Of a stretch of DNA of 64,000 nt, positions 47,217 through 57,959 are shown piece by piece (positions within the stretch are counted from its first letter, which is position 1; each line of letters begins with the position of its first letter). The notes below the pieces were generated by a model. It was not told the origin of the DNA, made no database searches, and saw only the letters and a program-made list of their open reading frames with translations. This stretch comes from Icerya purchasi (Eukaryota; Arthropoda; Insecta; Hemiptera; Monophlebidae), in the NCBI GenBank assembly GCA_039619475.1, contig CM077115.1, positions 135,792,172 to 135,856,171 of the forward strand. Reading direction: 5' to 3'. The position numbers and the translations under genes were made by a program.

Positions 47217-49787
47217 TTAAGTGAAACAGAAAAGAAAGGAATTGTGTATACAAGAATGAATTAAAAGAAAAATTGCGCAATTCTCTTTGAAATAATCGCT
47301 TTGTGCTGCCATGTTCTCTATTATGGACCTAAATAGCGCCGAATATATAATTTTTCTGTCTGTAGATTTAATGCCAAAGGTATTGTTGTATAGAGCAGTT
47401 ATTTTGCTGTAAACTTTTTTGATTTTCCCTACTATGTAATTGATTTGACTAGTGAAATTGAGGTTTTCATCTAATATGATGCCCAGATACTTCATTTCCT
47501 TATTTAAAAGTATATTTGAATCGTCCAGTTTCAGTTCCCTTCCTATGTCTTCTTTTATATTTTCTTTCTTGTGTTTCCTTGTTACTAAAATGCTGTTTGT
47601 TTTCTCAAGATTTATTTTTAGCCCTAATTGTTTCAAAGTGTTATTTATTGCCTTGATGACTGTGTTAATTGGATTAATATCTTTGACATTCTGAATCCCT
47701 GCTATTAATAGAAGATCATCTGCATAGCTTATTAGTTCCATATTATTCCCATTAAGGTCACATACATTATGTACCTTAGCCATCGCAATGTTAAAAATAG
47801 TTGGGGACAATGCTGATCCCTGCGGTACTCCTGCATTTAGTGTTTTTCGATATATTAATTCTTCATTATTATAGAATTTTATTTCTCTGTTTAGTAGAAA
47901 ACTTTTAATTATGTTTAGCAAGTTACCTTGAATATTGTTTTCTTTAAGGCAGTTTAATATGGAGGACCATTTAATTGCATCAAAGGCTCCACTTATATCA
48001 GAACTGATCAGTAGTGTCATTTTCATGTTATTGTGTATTTTGTTAGTTTCTATTTTTTTGATACAGGTATCTATTGCATTTTCCGTGGATTTCTTCTTTA
48101 TATAGCCGAACTGATTTCTGTGTATCATTTTTCTTGTTGTGACCTGTTCTTCTAATTTAAGTCGTATTATTTTCTTGTAGACTTTTCCTAAATTAGGCAA
48201 GAGAGCAATAGGTCTATAGGAGTTTGGCATGGTCGGATCTTTCCCTGGTTTATTAAGCAGTTTTATTTTACACGTTTTCCAGAAATAGGGGAAATAATTA
48301 AGTTCCAGATATTTATTGTAAATTGTGAGTAAAATGTCTGGGTTATTTTCATGAATTATTTTTATCATTTTATTTGATATCCCATCCGGTCCGTTTGCTT
48401 TTCTGTTGTTTAAATTCTTGATTATGTTATTGATTTCATATAGTTCGATGGACAATTTAGTATCTTCATTATTCGAGTTTTTAGGATAGTCTGGTATAGT
48501 ATCGTTTACTTGTGGGAATAGTTTTTCGCATATCAATTTATACTTTTTTTTTTCTTCTGTTACCGTTTGACTTTGGTCATTTTTCAACGGGGGGAAATTA
48601 AATTTTGTTAATTTGTTCATTATTACTTTGTAGGGCTTACCCCATACCGCTGAATTATTTACAAGTTTTTTCCACATTTCTGTTCTGTTGTTGTCGATTT
48701 CCCTTTTGTAATCTTTCCTAATCTGTGTGATTGTTTCAGTTATTATGTTTAATTTTATTGAATCTTTTCCCTGTTTGTATTTATATTTAATTCTTGTCAG
48801 TTTTTTTATTACCTGCTTGTATATGTCTAGTTGATTACTCCACCATGTATTTGTAGTGTTAATTAGTTTTTTAACCATACTTTTTTCTCTAATTTTATCT
48901 ATTATAATTACTACTGTTTCTACTTTTTTATTTATCTCTTCTATATTCAATGATTTTTTGATAGATTTCAATTCGTCATTTAGATCGGTTTTTTTAAATT
49001 CTTCTTCAAAGTTGCTGTAATTTATTGTTTTAATCTCCTGTAAGTTGTCGTGTTGGTTCTCCAAGTTTTTTATGGTTAATTTTATTGTTTTGTGCTGAGA
49101 AAGAGTGCTGTCTTTTATTTTGATCTCTTGTACTTTCTTTTTTATTTTATCGTTTGCTATGACAAGGTCGATTACACTAGAACCGTTTTTGTTTTCAAAG
49201 GTTTTGTTGTTATATTTATTTTTAACAGTTAGGTTATTGCTGAAGAGGAATTCCTCAAATTTTTCTGTTCTTTGTGTTTTATAGTTTCGTTTTAATTTCT
49301 CATATAACGTTAATCGAGTATTAAAATCTCCTATAATTAAGATATTTTTTGCTCTGTTGTTGTTTTTATTTAAGTACATTTGAATCATGTTAATTTTTGT
49401 TTCTATTTCTTCATTAGGAGAAAGATATGTCGCAATTATGGTTATTGTTTATACTTTAGCGATTATAATATGATCAGAAATCATTTTTAATTCGACTTTA
49501 TGTTTATTTTTCATGGCAATTGCCACATCTTTCTGTTTTATAGCTATATAGCCATCGTTTAGTCCTAGTAGTTTATCTTTATCAAAATCGGGTTCTGTTA
49601 TTATTATAACATCTCGTTTGTCGTCTTTCAAGATTTCTATTTGTTGATGTTTACTTCGGCCTACGTTTAAGAGGGTGCATTTTAAATATATTGGCGGATG
49701 TTTGTTTATTATTTTTTTTTTAATAATCATATCTTTTTTTCGCAAGTTTGACATGACTTTTATAGATACTACATAAGTTATTATCAT
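47217..49787 (-). mobile_element. R1-like LINE ORF2: endonuclease plus reverse transcriptase, one stop
   Basis: 857 codons on the minus strand from 49787 to 47217, interrupted by only one stop (TAA at 49449-49451). The endonuclease begins LLNVGRSKHQQIEILKDD, with IITEPDF, TYLSPNEEIE, LIIGDFNTRL and SSVIDLVIAN. The RT has PNSYRPIALLPNLGKVYKKI, QFGYIKKKSTENAI, SSDISGAFDAIKW, GVPQGSALSPTIFN, SYADDLLLI and KYLGIILDENLNF. The ITEP and SPNEEIE style of the endonuclease suggests the R1 clade. The frame ends soon after the thumb region (IIENMAAQS), where a typical element continues for another 200 residues or so, so the 3' end is truncated or rearranged. It is antisense to the channel gene. Confidence 0.9.
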
Positions 49788-50388
49788 ACCTTTTATGATT
49801 TACCATCATCAGTGCTTGTCCAACAGCTTCCCTCTTCATATTTGAGTCAGATGTTTGTTCCACTGTTTTTTGGTAATTTTCTATAACACAATGTGAGCAT
49901 TTGTGTTCCTCCCTCGATTTTTTAGTTAAATTTTTTACTTCTTCATTAGCATTGCATCTGTCTTCCGAGTGTCCGTACATTCCATAGCTTTTACAAGTTC
50001 GAATGCCGATCAATTTTTCATAACGTAAACTAGTGTACTCGCATAGGTGATTCTCGATTTAGTGTGTAGTAATCTTCCTTGGTTAGTCTTATAATGGCAA
50101 TTTTCCCTGGTTATTAATCGATACGAGGATTGGTTTATTTCCCGTGATTCTTTCGATCGATGTTTCTATTTCTTCTTTGGTTATGTCTTGCAAGCCCCAT
50201 ACCGTGATAGTTGGTGAAAGTTTTTTCGATATTTGCATTTCAATGTTAGGTATGTTAAGGTTATTAATTTCTTCAGTCATTTTGTCTGCTTCATTGCGAT
50301 TTCTGATTTTAATTATTGCAATCTTCTTATTCTTTTTTGGCGTGTAGATTCCTGTAACTGTTACTCCGATCTTGGAGGGTTTGATTTC
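49788..50388 (-). mobile_element. R1-like LINE ORF1, 3' part (after the hAT insertion)
   Basis: Continuation of ORF1 of the same LINE. From the target duplication at 50388 the frame reads PSKIGVTVTGIY, RNRNEADKMTEEI and ITVWGLQDITKEEIETSI down to 50089. A shifted frame (50013-49788) then gives the zinc-knuckle region CKSYGMYGHSEDRC, in which the second Cys of the CCHC box is Tyr, followed by CSHC. The middle block resembles the RNA-recognition-like part of LINE ORF1 proteins. One frameshift breaks it near 50050. Confidence 0.75.
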
Positions 50389-50491
50389 TAGGGCTGGTGA
50401 TTTTAACGGGTATACGGATAACCCGGTTAACCGCCGTATCGGTTTAAACCGATCATTCGGGTGAAAACCGTGTTGGCGGTTTTTACGGGTA

Positions 50492-50602
50492 CGGTTAACC
50501 GTATGAAACGGTTACCCGTATTAATCGCGATTTCGGTTAACCGTATGAAACGGTTACCCGTATTAATCACGATTTCGGTTAATCGTATAAATCAGTTAAT
50601 CG
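50492..50602. repeat. hAT subterminal 42-bp tandem repeat
   Basis: Two nearly identical units (50492-50533, 50534-50575) built from CGGTTAACCG, TATGAAACGG and TTACCCGTATTAATC, plus a degenerate third. The opposite end of the element has related repeats near 52090-52240. Such motifs usually serve as transposase-binding sites in hAT elements (inference). Confidence 0.85.
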
Positions 50603-51413
50603 TTTTAACAGTTATATAATAAAATTAAAATTTTTTTTTAAATACGAGTATATCGTTATAACTATAATATTTTAATTGTTCGTATAAACGGTTATTTAAT
50701 AAACTATAAAATTTTATTTTAGAAGGTATGGCCGGTTAAGGGGTGTAAGAGTGCCTTTAAACCAAACTTTATAAAAAAAAAATATATAAATCTAGGGCAT
50801 GAAAAAAGTAGTTAAAATTGGAAGTTTCAGACCCCTTGTCCTACAGGGGGCTCCTGTAGTCACCATTTCGTTATTTTCTAGTTTTATACGATATCTTAGC
50901 CATTTTTCAATCGATTTTAAAAATTCTTATTGGAGGTTAAATATAATAGAGAATTCTATAATGGTGAATTTTTTAAAATTTTCAGACGCTAAATTCAAAT
51001 TTTCAGATACGTTCAAAATTTTTAAAATGCCATAAAAAAAATTTTAAATTTCAGTTACGACGGAAAAAATATATAACGTGTTTTGTGGTGTAAACTACTT
51101 ATTGAAATTTTTTCCAAATTTTTAAAAGTATGCATTTTTGACTGAAAACCATCTTGAAATTCAACTATAAGAAATAAAAAAATATAGATTCTGCACGAAT
51201 TTAAAATTCCCATAATAGCAAATTAGGTAACACAATGACATATTATGTAACTTACATTTTATAGTTTGCTTCCAGTTGAAGTTTCAAAGGTTTTTCAGCC
51301 AAAAATGCATGTTTTTATTTTTTTGAATCTCTTCCACCACCTTTAAAAATCTGATAAAATTCACCGTTATAGAACTTTCCATTATCTTTAACCTCCAACA
51401 AGAATTTTTTAAA

Positions 51414-51674
51414 TCAATTGAAAAATGGCCGAGATACCGTAAAAAACCCGAAAATAACAATATTAGGCATTCTGTTATGAATAATTTTCAAGTGATTTGC
51501 TATTGCCGAAGGAGAACCATTGTAACTTAAGACGGCTTTGCAATAATTACATATTGCGTCTTTACTGTCTATGGATTTTTCAGCATGATTCCATACCCAA
51601 CTATTATTTTTTTGGCATCTTGAATTGAAAACGATATCAGAATAAATATATAGCTTGAGAAAATAAATCGTCAA
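51414..51674 (-). pseudogene. BED zinc-finger remnant of hAT transposase
   Basis: 86 codons. The BED-type finger is intact in layout: SWVW at the start, CNYCKAVLSYNG with the two Cys, and HLKIIH with the His pair. The frame then ends, and no catalytic domain follows on this strand inside the element. It is either an internally deleted transposase or a domesticated-looking leftover; given the interior decay, a deletion is more likely. Confidence 0.7.
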
Positions 51675-51998
51675 AACTAACTTTCAACCACTTAATATAA
51701 CTTTTTTTCCCAATGCGTTGTAAATAAATCGCGCTGGTTGGAGCGGACTGTCTTTTGTAGCATAGTATCTGTTGCATTGCTGAGTGACTCACTCCCGTAA
51801 GCAGTGCGCGTACGCGAGTGATTATGAAGTAAGGTTTTTTAACTCACCGAGCTGCGGTTTTCCCGTAAATAAATAATTTTTTGAAACTAGGATTGATGTT
51901 ATTAAATGACAAAGCGATAACAACAAAACACGAACTATTTTAACTAAATCCCGCAATGATATTAATTACACAACAATCCAAAAAGAAACGAAAAAAAG

Positions 51999-52037
<39 letters not shown>

Positions 52038-52263
52038 TAATCAACATTGCGATTAATACGAATATCGTTTCGTACAATTAGCCGTTTTCATTGAAAACCG
52101 TAAAACCAATTTTTACCCGTATCATCGGCTTTTAACCGAAACCGCGGTTACACGGTTAACCGTATCCGTGAAAACTGTAAAACCGGGTTTCACCTGTATC
52201 ATCGGTTTTTAACCGTAACCGCGGTTACCCGGTTACCCGGTTTTTAACAGCCCTATTGATTTC

Positions 52264-52767
52264 ATCTTTTATCTGCTTAATTGCCTTCTCTATGAACTTC
52301 TCAGCTTTGTACGCATCTTTTTCCTTTGATTTTATGATTACTGCTTCGTCTATTTGTTTCTTAGTTTGATAACTGACTTCACTTGCCGGGAGGCTGGCTA
52401 CTTTGGAGTATGTTGTGGGTGTAGCATTAGAAATTGCGTTTATTGATTCTTTGACTTCCTTGATTATATTTTGTGCTAACTTCTTTGTGGTGTTTTCTTG
52501 TTGCATTTCGACTAAGCCCAGCGTGGAGATTATTTTTGCGTTACTCGTCGTCGTTGTTTTTTGATATTCAATAATGCGCGTAAACAATTGAGATACCTCC
52601 TCTAGTGACATATTACGTCCCTGCTTCACTAAATACCTGTCTTGTTCTTTGGATATACGTAGTATTTTAGTTAAGCATTTCACGAGGTCGTCCGTTTCAT
52701 TATTTGCCTCTTTAATTTTTCTCCGAATTTCTTGATAGTTGTCATCACCGTCGCTGTCTTCATTCAT
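52264..52767 (-). mobile_element. R1-like LINE ORF1, 5' part
   Basis: Minus-strand frame opening with MNEDSDGDDNYQEIRRKI at 52767. It is predicted to be mostly helical and charged, with Gln/Glu/Lys-rich stretches (LVEMQQENTTKKLAQNIIKE) and a TPTTYSKVA segment, typical of a LINE ORF1 N-terminus. It runs into the hAT element at 52255 and the reading frame resumes in phase on the other side when the element and one target copy are left out. This shows that the hAT inserted into a coding ORF1. Start context and true 5' UTR are not resolved. Confidence 0.8.
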
Positions 52768-53180
52768 TTCGTTTATCGCAGCGGAGTGCTTTGTGGTGCT
52801 CGGTGGCCGATATTATATCAGTTGTCCTTGTTTAGCCGACCGGAATTGTCGGCGACAATTGTCACCGACAACTTGTTGCCGGAAAACTTCCTGAAATATG
52901 TATGTCAATTACGTTTATGTAATAAATTAAGCATAAACTGAAACAACATGCTATTTTCTTCAGAAAGCCAAAAAACAATTTTAAAACACAAAAGATATAA
53001 AAATTGCGAAGTTAATTGATCAATAATAAAAAAAAAAATTTAAGGTTAAAATAACAAATAAACAATAAAAGAAACAAAACGTAAATAAGAAAAAGACTCA
53101 CTTTTCAGCCTTCACGCATTAAAAGTGTCCATTAGCACTATGTAAAAACACATTTAAGATAGAGCAAACAATAACATGAC
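52768..53180. other. spacer upstream of R1-like LINE
   Basis: About 410 bp; its left part may be the LINE 5' UTR (GACAATTGTC motifs near 52853-52873). No gene recognised. Confidence 0.45.
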
Positions 53181-53690
53181 CTAGTTACAGAACGATGGCA
53201 GATTGTTAGGACAGCTTGAAGTTTGCGGGTAGTGGTTTGCAAAAGTGGCAACAATTTCGTCTGGATTGAATACTTTCCTCTGACCCACATTAAGCGTAGT
53301 TGGAAATAGGAAGGAACGGGACTGTTCTATAGATAGGATTTTAGACCAGACAGTACTTGACGGCGTTGATGCTGTGATCGTTATCGAGGTGAATTTAAAC
53401 CAGGAATTCCGCTTAGCTTGCTTGATGGTCCATCTGACTTTGGCACGAGCCTTTCTGTATTCTATGAGATTGGTTAATGATGGTGTAGTTTTCAGGTTGC
53501 GTAGCAACTTCCGTCTTATCCTAATTGCTACAGCACATTGCTTTGTCCACCACGGAACTAATTTATGGTTCATTGTTTTAGGCGAGGGGGTAAATGACTG
53601 TGCTTTTTTGATTAGAGAAGAAGTGAAAGTATCAATGATGATGTTTATTATTATTAGACAGATACTCGTATCCGAGTTGGTCTTATGCAT
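53181..53690 (-). mobile_element. I/Jockey-type LINE fragment (linker between endonuclease and RT)
   Basis: 169 codons on the minus strand with LVPWWTKQCAVAIRIRRKLL, then EYRKARAKVRWTIKQAKRNS and STVWSKILSIEQSR. This is the standard linker region between the endonuclease and the RT of I/Jockey-group LINEs (WW...C..A...R...). The fragment ends before the RT core. It could belong to the same element as the endonuclease remnant at about 57960-58600, which would place the RTE-like LINE between the two halves. Confidence 0.7.
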
Positions 53691-53699
53691 TTCGTAAAC

Positions 53700-56600
53700 T
53701 TTACTGCAAGTGTGTTCTCATGTGCGAAACCAGTCCTATTCTTGCTCTGGAGACAAGACCGCAAATGGAACATGTTGCTGGTGTTTGTACCGATCTTAAA
53801 TGTGATCTGATCGCATTTTTCCTATTTTCCAGTATTTTATCAAGTTTATCTGAACATAAATTTCTCTAATGTTTTCTTCTTGCAGCTATGGCTTCCCAAT
53901 TGTTTACAATCTGGGAAAATGTCATCAATTCTGTAATTTAGCCTTTGAAGCGTTTTCGAGGTCTTGCTTTTTTCCGTTTTTCCAATAACAAATTTTCCAT
54001 ATAGTATCTTTTTGGGCATCCTTGAATTACGCACAATGTGCCGTATCCAGCATAGCTGCGTCTTGTAGATCATTTGTTCTATAGGCACACAATTTGCCCA
54101 TCGCAACACTTCTGTATTATAAATAAAACTCGTCCAGTGAATACGCAGTATACTTCGTAATAAGCGGTGCTGAAATTGCTCAAGTATCTTTATATTGCCT
54201 TCTGTACACCGTCTAAGTTTCACATCCATAGAGTAAAGTAGGGATTATCACGACTTAATATACCGTAAGTTTTGTGCCCAAAGATAAATCCTCATTATTA
54301 AAAACTCGTTTCCCGAGCATGGACACCGCTGCAGAAGCTTTGCTGCATCTGTGCTCAATTTTCATATCCAAGAGCCCTGTGATTCGGTTATCACACTTCC
54401 AAGATACGAAAAACTTATAACCGCTTCGATATCTGTTCCCTGTATCTGAACAGATGTTACACAGGTTGAATTTTTTCTTACAGTCTGCACTAGTACCTTA
54501 GTCGTTCCGATATTAACGTCTAATCCTAATGATTTGTAAGCAGAGTTAAAGCATGTAAATAAAACTTGCAATTTATCCACGGTGTGAGCTAATATTACAC
54601 AGTCATCAGCGTAATGCAAGTCTGATATATACACTGTAAGGCACTTAGATTTGGATTTTAATCGTTGCAATCTCGCAAAACCTACATCAAAACGGTACCG
54701 TATCCCGATGCCACTCTCCTATAGTTGCTTATCTATAATTTGCATGAAGGCGATTGTAAAGCAAATAAATAATGTCGTGCTAATGAGCAGCCTTGACGTA
54801 TACCTATTTTAACTTTGAAGTCCTCTGCATACTTTCCTGCATTGAGTACTCGGCAGGTATCATTAGAGTAGAATAAGGAAATTATATTCACCGGTTTAGT
54901 TGGACATCCAAGTTTTCTAAGTATTACCCATAAGACTTCTCTATTAATCGAGTCGAACGCTTTCGTGATATCGATGAACGCAAAATATAAGTCCTGCGAC
55001 TGTTTAATAAATTTCTTTTGAATCTGCCGTAGTATAAATATTATGTCCACTGTTTCTCTTTCTTGTCGGAACCCCGCTTGCTTATCAGATGTAATATCCT
55101 TTATTATGTTATTAATTTTGTTGGCTAAAATTTTTCCTAGAATTTTACCAATAGTAACTGTTAATTCAATTCCCCGATAATTTGAGCAATTTGTTTTAGC
55201 ACCTTTTTTCTTATAAATATTTACGATAATCGAATGTCTGAAGTTATGCGATATTTGCTCCGATATCCACCTTTTTTTAATTAGCTTGTGGACCAAAGTA
55301 TTAAGCGAGGCACCACCGTATTTGTACAGTTCGGCTGGTACGCCATCCTCCCCGGCAGCTTTATTATTGTTCCTCAGTTTTTAATCGCTTGTTTTACTTC
55401 TTCAATTTTGGGAGGGTCACCTGCATCTAAGTTCTTAGGGTATTTGGGAAGCTCGTTAATAATATTCCAGTCTACAGTTGTATTTCTGTTTAGTAGTTCC
55501 TCGTAATATTCTTACCATCGGTCACATATTTCATCATTACTTCGTAACAGTGTTTCAGTGTTGCTATTGATAGCGCTTGGCATTCCATTTTGAGGGCCGT
55601 AAACAGCTTTGAACTCGGCGTAGATTTTTTGTAATCCTTCGAAGCATTATACTTTTGCAGATTTTTTCAACGATCCAGCCCCCACTTATTTTTAAACTCC
55701 CTTAGTTTTGTTTGCACATATCTTTTCGTATCTTTGAAATGGTTCGGTGCTGTATGCGAGTCAGGGGCATTTAGAACTGCTTCGTAAGCTTGCTTTTTGA
55801 GATTTAACAGATCTTTAATCACTGTTTGGTGTTCATTAAACCAGTCATAACGTTTACTCTTCCTCATACCGCACACATCTTTGCCAACTGTAAGCATCAG
55901 TTGCTTTAAATAATTCCAAAAATCTTCAATAGCACTGTTTCCTGTATTCAATCTATTGTACTCGATACATTCTTGTAGCTTTCTAACAAATTCACTATGC
56001 TTCTGCTTATCATTTAAAATGTGTGTATTAATATTTAACAATTTACTTTTAACGGGACGGTGTGTAATACGAGATCCCAGTTTCATTTTAGAGATAACCA
56101 GTCTATGATCGGTTCAACATTCCGCACCACGGTACCCTTTGGTAATCAAGACATCAGAAATATTCCATTGTCGTACAATAATGTAATCCAATAGATGCCA
56201 ATGCTTGGATCGCGGATGTTGCCACGTTGTTTTGTATTTTTCTTTCATTCTAAACAGCGTATTTGTAATGACGAGCCCATGTTCAACGCAAAACTGCAGA
56301 AGCTAGTGACCATTTTCATTTTGATTATCGACTCCATTCCTACCTAGTATTCCAGGATATACCGCATAATCTTTTCTAATTCGAGCATTGAAATCGCCTA
56401 TCAGTATTATCTTATCTGGTTTCGGTATGCTGTTGAACACTTTAGCGAGCTCAAAATAAAATTGCTCCTTATCAGAATTTTTAGCATCTAACGTCGGTGC
56501 GTATGCAGATATCACAGTAATGTTCTGGTTTTTACTTAATCTTAGTCTTAGGGTGATAATTCGTTCACTAATTCCGTTTGGCATTTCAATGAGATTTCCA

Positions 56601-57165
56601 ACGAGGTTATTCTTGACTGCAAAACCTACACCGCGAATTCTAGGTTTTCTTTCCAGAAGAAGGTATAGTTGTTCTCCGCAATTGCTCCTTCTTCTGATAT
56701 TCTCGTTTCACTGAGAGCTGCTATATCAATGTTATACCGGTGCAGCTCAAGGTCTACGAGGGCCGTTTTTCTTTCCGGTGTATGTTCTGCTGTGCCATCC
56801 AATAAACTTTTTACATTCCAAGTAGCTGTTCGCATAAAGTGATGTTTAGATTTAGATTTATTTCTTGTATTAAATCGACCGTTCTATGGGTGCCCTCCAG
56901 GCGCGGTACCCTGGACAGGTTTGTTCAAGACGGACCATGTTTAAGCCACCTTTTCAAGGCTTACTCCTGACGTGGACAAGCAGGGCGATCCCTAAATTGC
57001 TTAGATACAAAAACTGCTGCCGGAAATGCCTGCCGTCTTGTGTCTCCAGGACATTAACGACCAGAAGATTCTGCCGCCTGCATGTACAATTACGACTAAG
57101 CGCAACTATTCCCGACACCGCGCTCTCTCGCTACAGAGAGAAAGGAAGACTACAGGAATGAAGGT
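53700..57165 (-). mobile_element. RTE-like LINE, near full-length but decayed
   Basis: Minus-strand order. A 5' UTR lies at about 57165-56840. The endonuclease (56835-56303) has TATWNVKSLLDG, AALSETRISEEG, ISAYAPTLDAKN and LIGDFNARI. The linker (56086-55667) has RKSKRYDWFNEH. The RT (55296-54733) has NIYKKKGAKTNCSNYRGIEL, AGFRQERETVDIIFILRQIQ, FIDITKAFDSINREVLW and GIRQGCSLA. HYADDCVILAHT lies near 54610, FSYLGSVITE near 54380, and HRLLRSILRIHWTSFIYNTE with LCWIRHIVR at 54180-54040. This layout matches the RTE-type 'endonuclease-reverse transcriptase' family common in arthropods. At least five frameshifts or stops make it inactive. Confidence 0.88.
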
Positions 57166-57959
57166 AAAGGTAAATGAAGTGGGAAAATTTTAGGAAGGTC
57201 AGATAGGGAGGTTTTAGGATGATTTAAGGAAGATTTTGGTTGAAATGCATGGTCTGTGTGGGAATTTGATAATACGGAAATGGGCGCACAACCATAACCA
57301 CAGCTAGCACCATACACACCAGAATCCGATTGCATCCATAAGGAAGACAACCGGTGGAAATGCATAGCTCATGCTGCTGGAGAGGAAGGAAAAGGATTAA
57401 GATTGAGAGGACAGTTATAGGAGATAGAAAATTTGGAAATTTTTTAGAAATGAAAGAAGGAAGGGGGAAGGGGGAACTCCCCCGCATTTGCTCAAGATGC
57501 TGATGGGAGAGTGGTTTATTTTTGAAGTTCCCATTCTCCTAGGACAGTTGCATACCAGTCCTAAAGAGTCTGTCCTACCCTTTACTATTAGGGTGATAGT
57601 GGGGCGAGACTTATGGCGGCTTCGGCTCGTCAGGATTAATTTGACGAGTATTGTTGGAGCTTTAGTAAACCAGTCCCTACATGGCCTTTCCACACCCTCT
57701 AGCCCTATATATCCTGTCGCTACTGGAATCGTCTGCAAATGAGACTTCCCACCAGTAGCCGCTCTTTAGTCCGTGACTGCTTATTTGTCCAGTTGAGCGT
57801 TCTGGACTTATTCGCAGCTAGCCTCTATGTTTAGAGGTCATCTCACAATCCGCAGCCTGTGAACGCGTTCCATTCCGGTTAGAGCTCTGGCTCTCGAAAG
57901 GTACAAAGTACCCCCCCCCCCGGGTGGGGGTGATGTTTATATTAATTTCCGTGTTGAGT
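57166..57959. other. GC-richer transposon-like DNA, unassigned
   Basis: This block differs in composition from the AT-rich surroundings and resembles LINE 5' UTR sequence, but no motif places it. Open frames on both strands have no recognisable domain. It contains a C-run/G-run palindrome at about 57911-57929 (CCCGGGTGGGGG). Confidence 0.4.

Larger units (their letters stand above)
50389..52255 (-). mobile_element. hAT element inserted in the LINE ORF1, perfect 8-bp target duplication
   Basis: TTGATTTC occurs at 50381-50388 and again at 52256-52263, flanking 1,867 bp. The termini are TAGGGCTGGTGATTTTAAC on the left and, reverse-complemented, TAGGGCTGTTAAAAACCGG on the right. Both subterminal zones are full of CGGTTAACCG/CGGTTACCCG motifs, as in hAT elements. 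The minus frame 51674-51414 contains SWVWNHAEKSIDSKDAICNY and CKAVLSYNGSPSAIANHLK ending IIH, a BED-type zinc finger (C-x2-C...H-x3-H). No DDE catalytic or dimerisation domain is seen, so the copy cannot move by itself. A (TTA)n tract lies at 52001-52036. Confidence 0.9.

Noticed and set aside
57150..57742. Overlapping open frames on both strands in the GC-richer block
   Set aside because: No domain, no splice context, both strands equally open. Treated as transposon-derived UTR-like DNA.
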